Assembly (NCBI GenBank): GCA_017860395.1
Contig: JAGDMC010000020.1
Location: 1 to 11,664 of the forward strand
Length of the DNA: 11,664 bases
Origin: Bacteroidota bacterium
Lineage (GTDB): Bacteria > Bacteroidota > Bacteroidia > Bacteroidales > UBA932
Direction: 5' to 3'
The position numbers and the translations under genes are program-made. Numbering within the stretch: position 1 is the first letter of the stretch; every line of letters starts with the position of its first letter. Of the stretch, positions 7,326-11,664 are shown piece by piece. Below the pieces are notes generated by a model. It saw only the letters and a program-made list of their open reading frames with translations. It was not told where the DNA came from and ran no database searches.

Positions 7326-7347
7326 GTTCCGAATCGCGAACCGGAAC
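7326..7347. repeat. Palindrome copy 2, GTTCCG-N10-CGGAAC
   Basis: GTTCCG (7326-7331) and CGGAAC (7342-7347) bracket a ten-base core containing TCGCGA. Compared with the copy at 5721-5742 it matches at 19 of 22 positions in inverted orientation and 17 of 22 in the same orientation. On the minus strand ATTTTTCTTT follows it, so it could serve as a second terminator after the glutamate dehydrogenase gene. It also lies 64 nt upstream of the propeller pseudogene start, a position fit for an operator. Confidence 0.65.
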
Positions 7348-7362
7348 TAAATTTTATAAAGA

Positions 7363-7395
7363 AAAGCCGGCAGTTGGAATCCAACTGCCGGCTTT
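7363..7395 (-). terminator. Strong intrinsic terminator of the glutamate dehydrogenase gene
   Basis: Arms at 7363-7377 (AAAGCCGGCAGTTGG) and 7381-7395 (CCAACTGCCGGCTTT) form a perfect 15-bp stem with a 3-nt loop. On the minus strand TCTTTATAAAATTT follows. It lies 33 nt after the gdhA stop and closes the kor-gdh transcription block. Confidence 0.93.
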
Positions 7396-7428
7396 AAATA
7401 TTTTATAAGGAACTTAATCCTTTAAAAA

Positions 7429-8766
7429 CTAAACAAGACCTTGTTCAAGGGTTGCCTGGGCAACTTTCATGAAACCTGCAATGTTAGCACCGTTTACATA
7501 ATTGATGTAACCGTCTTTTTGAGTTCCGTATTTAACGCAAGCCTCGTGTATGCTAAGCATGATTTGTTTAAGTTTTGCATCTACCTCTTCGGCAGTCCAG
7601 CTGATGTGCATTGCATTTTGAGTCATTTCAAGACCTGATACTGCAACACCACCTGCATTTACAGCTTTACCAGGAGCATACAAAACTTTAGCTTTTGTAA
7701 ATTCGTGGATAGCTTCAGGTGTACAACCCATGTTTGAAATTTCGCCAACGCATGTTACGCCGTTTTTGATAAGCTCTTTTGCATCGTCGCCGTTAAGTTC
7801 ATTCTGGAAAGCGCAAGGAAGAGCGATGTCTACCTTAACAATCCATGATTTCTTACCTGCGATGAATTTAGAACCAGGGAATTTTTTTGCATAAGGTGCA
7901 ACAACGTCGTTGTTTGAAGCACGAAGTTCGAGCATATACTCAATCTTTTCTGCGTTCATACCTGCTTCGTCAATAATAACGCCATCAGGGCCTGAAAGAG
8001 CGATAACTTTTGCTCCGAGTTCGGTTGCTTTCAAAGCAGCACCCCAGGCAACGTTACCAAAACCTGAAACAGAAACAGTTTTGCCTTTAAGCTCAATATT
8101 TCTTGTTTTAAGCATGTGGTTTACAAAGTATACTCCGCCGAAACCTGTAGCTTCCGGACGAATAAGTGAACCTCCCCAGGTTGCGCCTTTTCCGGTGAGA
8201 ACGCCGGTGTTTTCGCGGGCAAGTTTCTTATACCAGCCGTACATAAAGCCGATTTCTTTTCCGCCAACTCCGATATCACCTGCAGGAACATCTGTATCAG
8301 GGCCAATGTTGCGCCATAATTCAGTTATGAAAGCCTGGCAAAAACGCATGATTTCTGCATCAGATTTTCCTTTTGGATTAAAATCCGAACCGCCCTTTGC
8401 TCCACCCATAGGAAGAGTTGTAAGAGCATTCTTGAAAGTTTGCTCAAAACCTAAAAACTTAAGGATTGAAGGGGTTACAGATGGGTGAAAACGGAATCCG
8501 CCTTTGTATGGGCCAATTGCATTATTGAATTGGATACGATAGCCAAGGTTTGTCTGAACTTCACCTTTGTCGTCCTGCCAGGTAACGCGGAAAGTAAAAA
8601 TACGATCCGGTTCTACCAGTCTTTCTACAATTTTTGCTTTCTCAAATTCCGGGTGTTGGTTGTAAACCTCCTCAACTGATTCTAAAACTTCGTGAACTGC
8701 TTGTAAGTACTCTTTTTCATGGCCATACTTCTTTTCAAGTTTCGCCATAACTTCTGCTACTTTCAT
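7429..8766 (-). CDS. gdhA: Hexameric glutamate dehydrogenase (NAD(P)-dependent)
   Basis: The protein has 445 aa, the usual length of the hexameric family I enzyme. It catalyses L-glutamate + NAD(P)+ + H2O <=> 2-oxoglutarate + NH4+ + NAD(P)H in the cytoplasm. Key residues are in place: Lys88 (GPYKGGFRFHPS), Lys112 (EQTFKNAL), catalytic Lys124 (PMGGAKGGSDFNPKGKS) and Asp164 (VPAGDIGVGG). The Rossmann fold has GFGNVAWGAA. The strand after it reads ALSGPDGVIIDEAG, closely like the NAD-linked Clostridium symbiosum enzyme, so the cofactor is left open as NAD(P). The stretch EISNMGCTPEA replaces the more widespread ANMPTT version near the nicotinamide site. The C-terminus carries APGKAVNAGGVAVSGLEM and GANIAGFMKVA. 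The gene follows korB by 52 nt with no terminator or clear TAnnTTTG between them, so it may share that transcript. A strong terminator follows it. Confidence 0.97.
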   Translation of the reverse strand: MKVAEVMAKLEKKYGHEKEYLQAVHEVLESVEEVYNQHPEFEKAKIVERLVEPDRIFTFRVTWQDDKGEVQTNLGYRIQFNNAIGPYKGGFRFHPSVTPSILKFLGFEQTFKNALTTLPMGGAKGGSDFNPKGKSDAEIMRFCQAFITELWRNIGPDTDVPAGDIGVGGKEIGFMYGWYKKLARENTGVLTGKGATWGGSLIRPEATGFGGVYFVNHMLKTRNIELKGKTVSVSGFGNVAWGAALKATELGAKVIALSGPDGVIIDEAGMNAEKIEYMLELRASNNDVVAPYAKKFPGSKFIAGKKSWIVKVDIALPCAFQNELNGDDAKELIKNGVTCVGEISNMGCTPEAIHEFTKAKVLYAPGKAVNAGGVAVSGLEMTQNAMHISWTAEEVDAKLKQIMLSIHEACVKYGTQKDGYINYVNGANIAGFMKVAQATLEQGLV

Positions 8767-8818
8767 AATAGAAATTTTTATTTATAATGTTGTTTGTAAT
8801 TTAAGGAACTTTCTTTAT

Positions 8819-9835
8819 TTATTTGACCTCCCATGTAGAGCCACTTTTAAGCAGTTCGTCCATGTTATGTATTGTGGCTTTCTCTTTAACCTCAATGAGC
8901 TGGTCTCTCACATTGTCGTCGTATGTCTTGTCTTTCACAGCCCTTATAACACCAAGTGCCACAGGGTATTCCGGATATTTCATATCAATGAGCATAGAGT
9001 GAAGACCCGGATTTTCCTCTGTTGCATCGTGAACAAGAAGGTCTTTTTCTGTTATGCCGTTTTCGCCAATTTTAACGACTTTAATTTTTATCCCATCAAG
9101 CATAAGCCCTTTGTCTCTGTTTTTACCGAAAATCATAGGCTCGCCGTGTTTGAGAATGATTGTTCTGTCTGCACGATTTTCGCGATCGGAAAGAACGAAA
9201 TGTGTTTTATCGTTAAATATCACACAATTAACCAAAACTTCTGTAACAGCTGTTCCGTCATGCTTTGCAGACGCAACCATAATCTTTTGTGTTAACTCAA
9301 GCTCAACATCAAGGCTCCTTGCGAAAAAAGTTCCTCTTGAACCAAGAACAAGGGCTCCCGGATTGAAAGGATGCTCAACTGTTCCGTAAGGTGAGGTTTT
9401 TGTAACTTTTCCAAGTACCGATGTTGGAGAGTACTGGCCTTTTGTAAGCCCGTAAATTTGATTGTTGAAAAGTATGATATTGATGTCTATGTTTCTCCTG
9501 ACAGCGTGGATAAAGTGGTTACCGCCAATCGCCAGCGCATCGCCGTCTCCGGTTATCTGCCAAACTGAGAGCGTAGGATTTGCCACTTTCACTCCAGTTG
9601 CAATTACTGATGCTCTGCCGTGGATTCCGTGAAATCCGTAAGATTCCATATAGTATGGGAAACGCGAAGAACATCCGATTCCAGAAACAAATACAAATCT
9701 TTCTTTTGTGTAGTTAAGAGCTTCGCAAACTTCGGGCAGTGCTCTTTGCACAGATGCCAGAATAGCATAGTCCCCGCAACCGGGACACCATTTTACCTCT
9801 TGATTACTTTTAAAATCTTGTGGTGTATATTTCAT
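8819..9835 (-). CDS. korB: 2-oxoglutarate:ferredoxin oxidoreductase, beta subunit (TPP-binding)
   Basis: This 338-aa protein has the standard length for the TPP-binding beta subunit of 2-oxoacid:ferredoxin oxidoreductases. Cys17 and Cys20 (KWCPGCGDYAIL), Cys55 (GIGCSSR) and Cys204 (LVNCVIFND) are the expected four ligands of a [4Fe-4S] cluster. The thiamine diphosphate/Mg motif is ITGDGDALAIGGNHFIHAVR (94-113), continued by NNQIYGLTKGQYSPTS (124-139). With KorA it oxidises 2-oxoglutarate + CoA to succinyl-CoA + CO2, reducing ferredoxin, or runs in reverse as a carboxylase, as is common in anaerobes. The sequence pattern best fits the 2-oxoglutarate/generic 2-oxoacid group, but the exact oxoacid cannot be proven by eye. 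The gene starts 25 nt after korA, with a weak AAAGAG before the ATG. TAA ends it. Confidence 0.93.
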   Translation of the reverse strand: MKYTPQDFKSNQEVKWCPGCGDYAILASVQRALPEVCEALNYTKERFVFVSGIGCSSRFPYYMESYGFHGIHGRASVIATGVKVANPTLSVWQITGDGDALAIGGNHFIHAVRRNIDINIILFNNQIYGLTKGQYSPTSVLGKVTKTSPYGTVEHPFNPGALVLGSRGTFFARSLDVELELTQKIMVASAKHDGTAVTEVLVNCVIFNDKTHFVLSDRENRADRTIILKHGEPMIFGKNRDKGLMLDGIKIKVVKIGENGITEKDLLVHDATEENPGLHSMLIDMKYPEYPVALGVIRAVKDKTYDDNVRDQLIEVKEKATIHNMDELLKSGSTWEVK

Positions 9836-9860
9836 CTCTTTAGTTTTTTCGGGTTTAATA

Positions 9861-11664
9861 CTATAAAATTGCGTTTACTGCGTCAACTATCTCCTTAACA
9901 ATGAAGGGTTGTCCCTGTACTTTGTTGTATTGGAGGAATTGGAACTGCTGAAATTCACCTTTGAGGTAATTTGCAAATTGTCCGCTGTTTAGTTCGCAAA
10001 CAATAATTTTTTTATAGTTGGCAAATATTTTAGCTGTGTTTTTTGGAAGAGGCATAATGTAATCGAAATGTGCAAGGCTTACACTCTTGCCCTGGGTATG
10101 CAGCTCTTTTACAGCTGTGTACAAATGCCCGAAAGTTCCTCCCCATCCTACTACAAGTACATCTGCTTTCTCATCTCCGATAACTTTTTGTTCCGGGATG
10201 AAGTTTGCAAGTCTTGCAACCTTCTCTGCACGCTCTTTAACCATTCTTTCGTGCACAAGAGGATCGGAAGAGACTCCACCATCATTGTTTTTTTCCAGTC
10301 CGCCAACTCTGTGTTCCAGACCTACTGTTCCCGGCAGTGCCCATCTTCTGGCAAAGCGTAAATCGTCCCTTTTATAAGGCCAGTATGGAACTTCCTGAGG
10401 TTTGTCAATTATTGGTGGGTTAATTTCCGGATAGTCCTTCATGCTTGGAATCTTCCAAGGTTCCGAACCGTTTCCTATAAATCCTTCTGTTAAAAGAATA
10501 ACCGGCATCATGTGTTCCATTGCATACTTGCCTGCATAAAATGCAGCGTCAAAACAATGAGATGGCGAGTGAGCAGCAATTACTGCGATAGGACACTCTC
10601 CGTTTCTTCCGTAAAGAGCCTGATTGAGGTCGGTCTGTTCGGTTTTTGTAGGTACACCTGTAGACGGGCCGCTCCTCTGAACGTCCACAATAACAAGTGG
10701 CAGTTCGGTAATCATTGCAAGCCCAAGTGCTTCCGATTTAAGTGAGAGCCCGGGGCCGGATGTTGTTGTAACTGCAAAATTCCCTGCGTATGCTGCACCT
10801 ATTGATGTACAGATACCTGCAATCTCGTCTTCGCACTGAAGTGTTTTTGCATTTAACTCTTTGTGAATTGCAAGCTCTTCGAGGATACTTGTTGCAGGAG
10901 TGATAGGATATGACCCGCAAAAAAGCGGCCTGCCCGATTTTTCAGAAGCGGCAAGCAGTCCCCATGCTGTAGCCTGGTTCCCGTTTATGTTTCTGTAAAT
11001 TCCCTTTTCCTGTTTTGAAGGAGCAATGCTATATGTATTAGGAATTGCATGAATATTCCCAGCGTAGTTGAAGCCATCTTTAATAACCTTCTTATTTGCC
11101 TCGATAAGTTCAGGTTTTTTGCGGAATTTCTTCTCAAGATATTTGAAAGTAGATTCCATCGGGCGGTTAAACATGTAGTAGCAAATGCCTAATGTGAACA
11201 TGTTCTTTGAACGGATAACGGCTTTCGCATCCAGCCCGCTGTCTTTAAGGCTCTCCTTTGTGAGAGTCGTAATTGGTGCAAAAATGATAATTCTGTCCTG
11301 AATCTTAAGCTCTGCAACAGGGTCATTTGTTTTAAACCCGGCTTTTACAATTCCTTTTTCGTCAAATGTATCAGAGTCTATAATAATTGTAGCTGTTGGT
11401 TTTGACCATTTGGCATTGGCTCTGAGGGCTGCCGGATTCATAGCTACCAGAACATCACAATAATCACCCGGAGTGCGGATTTCGCCGCTGCCTATGTTTA
11501 CCTGGAATCCGGAAACTCCGGCAACTGTACCTTGAGGGGCACGAATCTCAGCCGGATAGTCCGGAAATGTTGAGATTTCATTTCCGAAAATTGCAGAAGC
11601 ATCGGCGAACAGTGTCCCTGTCAGCTGCATACCATCTCCGGAGTCACCTGTAAATCTGATTACT
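9861..11664 (-). CDS. korA: 2-oxoglutarate:ferredoxin oxidoreductase, fused gamma-alpha subunit (5' end cut by window edge)
   Basis: The frame is open to the right edge, giving 600 visible residues. The leading codons read VIRFTGDSGDGMQLTG, the conserved start of the gamma (POR) domain. The Met at 11628-11630 is therefore internal, and only a few N-terminal residues lie beyond the window. The gamma domain fills about the first 190 residues (STFPDYPAEIRAPQGTVAGV is typical). The alpha pyrimidine-binding domain follows, with GSYPITPATS, the glutamate-bearing CEDEIAGICTSIGAAYAG, and TTSGPGLSLKSEALGLAMI. Next come VDVQRSGPSTGVPTKTEQTD and the C-terminal domain II ending ...KEIVDAVNAIL. There are no ferredoxin-type Cys motifs, so electrons leave through the cluster in KorB. 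The gamma-alpha fusion is the KorA form common in Bacteroidota. The stop is TAG and korB begins 25 nt later, so the two form one operon and one complex. Confidence 0.94.
   Translation of the reverse strand, partial: VIRFTGDSGDGMQLTGTLFADASAIFGNEISTFPDYPAEIRAPQGTVAGVSGFQVNIGSGEIRTPGDYCDVLVAMNPAALRANAKWSKPTATIIIDSDTFDEKGIVKAGFKTNDPVAELKIQDRIIIFAPITTLTKESLKDSGLDAKAVIRSKNMFTLGICYYMFNRPMESTFKYLEKKFRKKPELIEANKKVIKDGFNYAGNIHAIPNTYSIAPSKQEKGIYRNINGNQATAWGLLAASEKSGRPLFCGSYPITPATSILEELAIHKELNAKTLQCEDEIAGICTSIGAAYAGNFAVTTTSGPGLSLKSEALGLAMITELPLVIVDVQRSGPSTGVPTKTEQTDLNQALYGRNGECPIAVIAAHSPSHCFDAAFYAGKYAMEHMMPVILLTEGFIGNGSEPWKIPSMKDYPEINPPIIDKPQEVPYWPYKRDDLRFARRWALPGTVGLEHRVGGLEKNNDGGVSSDPLVHERMVKERAEKVARLANFIPEQKVIGDEKADVLVVGWGGTFGHLYTAVKELHTQGKSVSLAHFDYIMPLPKNTAKIFANYKKIIVCELNSGQFANYLKGEFQQFQFLQYNKVQGQPFIVKEIVDAVNAIL

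Noticed and set aside
7187..7384. A 65-aa protein starting at 7384
   Set aside because: The residues before the MKKIVLLLL signal peptide come from the terminator and palindrome region. The true start is 7261.
7910..8488. 192-codon open frame on the plus strand opposite the glutamate dehydrogenase gene
   Set aside because: It is fully antisense to a gene with all catalytic motifs, and its product has no recognisable domain. It is a shadow of the real frame.
8867..9389. Two overlapping plus-strand open frames (142 and 111 codons) opposite korB
   Set aside because: Both lie antisense to korB, overlap each other in different frames and show no family features.
1..11664. CRISPR arrays, insertion sequences, tRNA or rRNA genes, phage genes
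   Set aside because: I saw no regularly spaced repeats, transposase or integrase motifs, cloverleaf-like sequences or structural phage proteins on either strand.

Overview
The window looks like a chromosomal piece of a Bacteroidales (Bacteroidota) anaerobe. The evidence is a SusC/SusD pair, a BACON-domain lipoprotein, a promoter of the Bacteroides type (TTTG, 18 nt, TAnnTTTG), A/T-rich translation starts with weak or no Shine-Dalgarno, and ferredoxin-linked 2-oxoacid metabolism. All recognised genes are on the minus strand, so the layout below runs from the right edge to the left. Every stretch without a gene is shorter than 200 bases.

Metabolic block (11664 to about 7363): korA (its 5' end lies beyond the right edge), then korB 25 nt later, then a hexameric glutamate dehydrogenase gene 52 nt later, closed by a very strong intrinsic terminator at 7363-7395. 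No terminator separates the three. KorAB interconverts succinyl-CoA + CO2 + reduced ferredoxin and 2-oxoglutarate, and GdhA interconverts 2-oxoglutarate + ammonium and glutamate. The block therefore sits at the carbon-nitrogen junction of the cell.

Middle block (7347 to 5721): a decayed PQQ-type beta-propeller gene, then a membrane-anchored AraC-family regulator gene. The PQQ-type gene has a signal peptide, an in-frame amber codon exactly where a repeat tryptophan is expected, then two propeller blades. The block is bracketed by two near-identical 22-nt imperfect palindromes (GTTCCG-N10-CGGAAC), one at each end.

Glycan/nutrient uptake block (5673 to 1): a good Bacteroidota promoter, an A/T-rich leader, susC-like (1050 aa), susD-like (480 aa, 11 nt later), a terminator hairpin, then a surface lipoprotein with two BACON domains. 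That lipoprotein runs off the left edge. This is the front of a polysaccharide-utilisation-type locus. No degrading enzyme is visible, so the substrate cannot be named. The adjacent 7-TM AraC regulator is the natural candidate controller.

I do not see a clearly new biological system here. The items most worth a second look are the shared palindromes, the amber-interrupted propeller gene, and the membrane-embedded AraC protein beside a SusCD pair.
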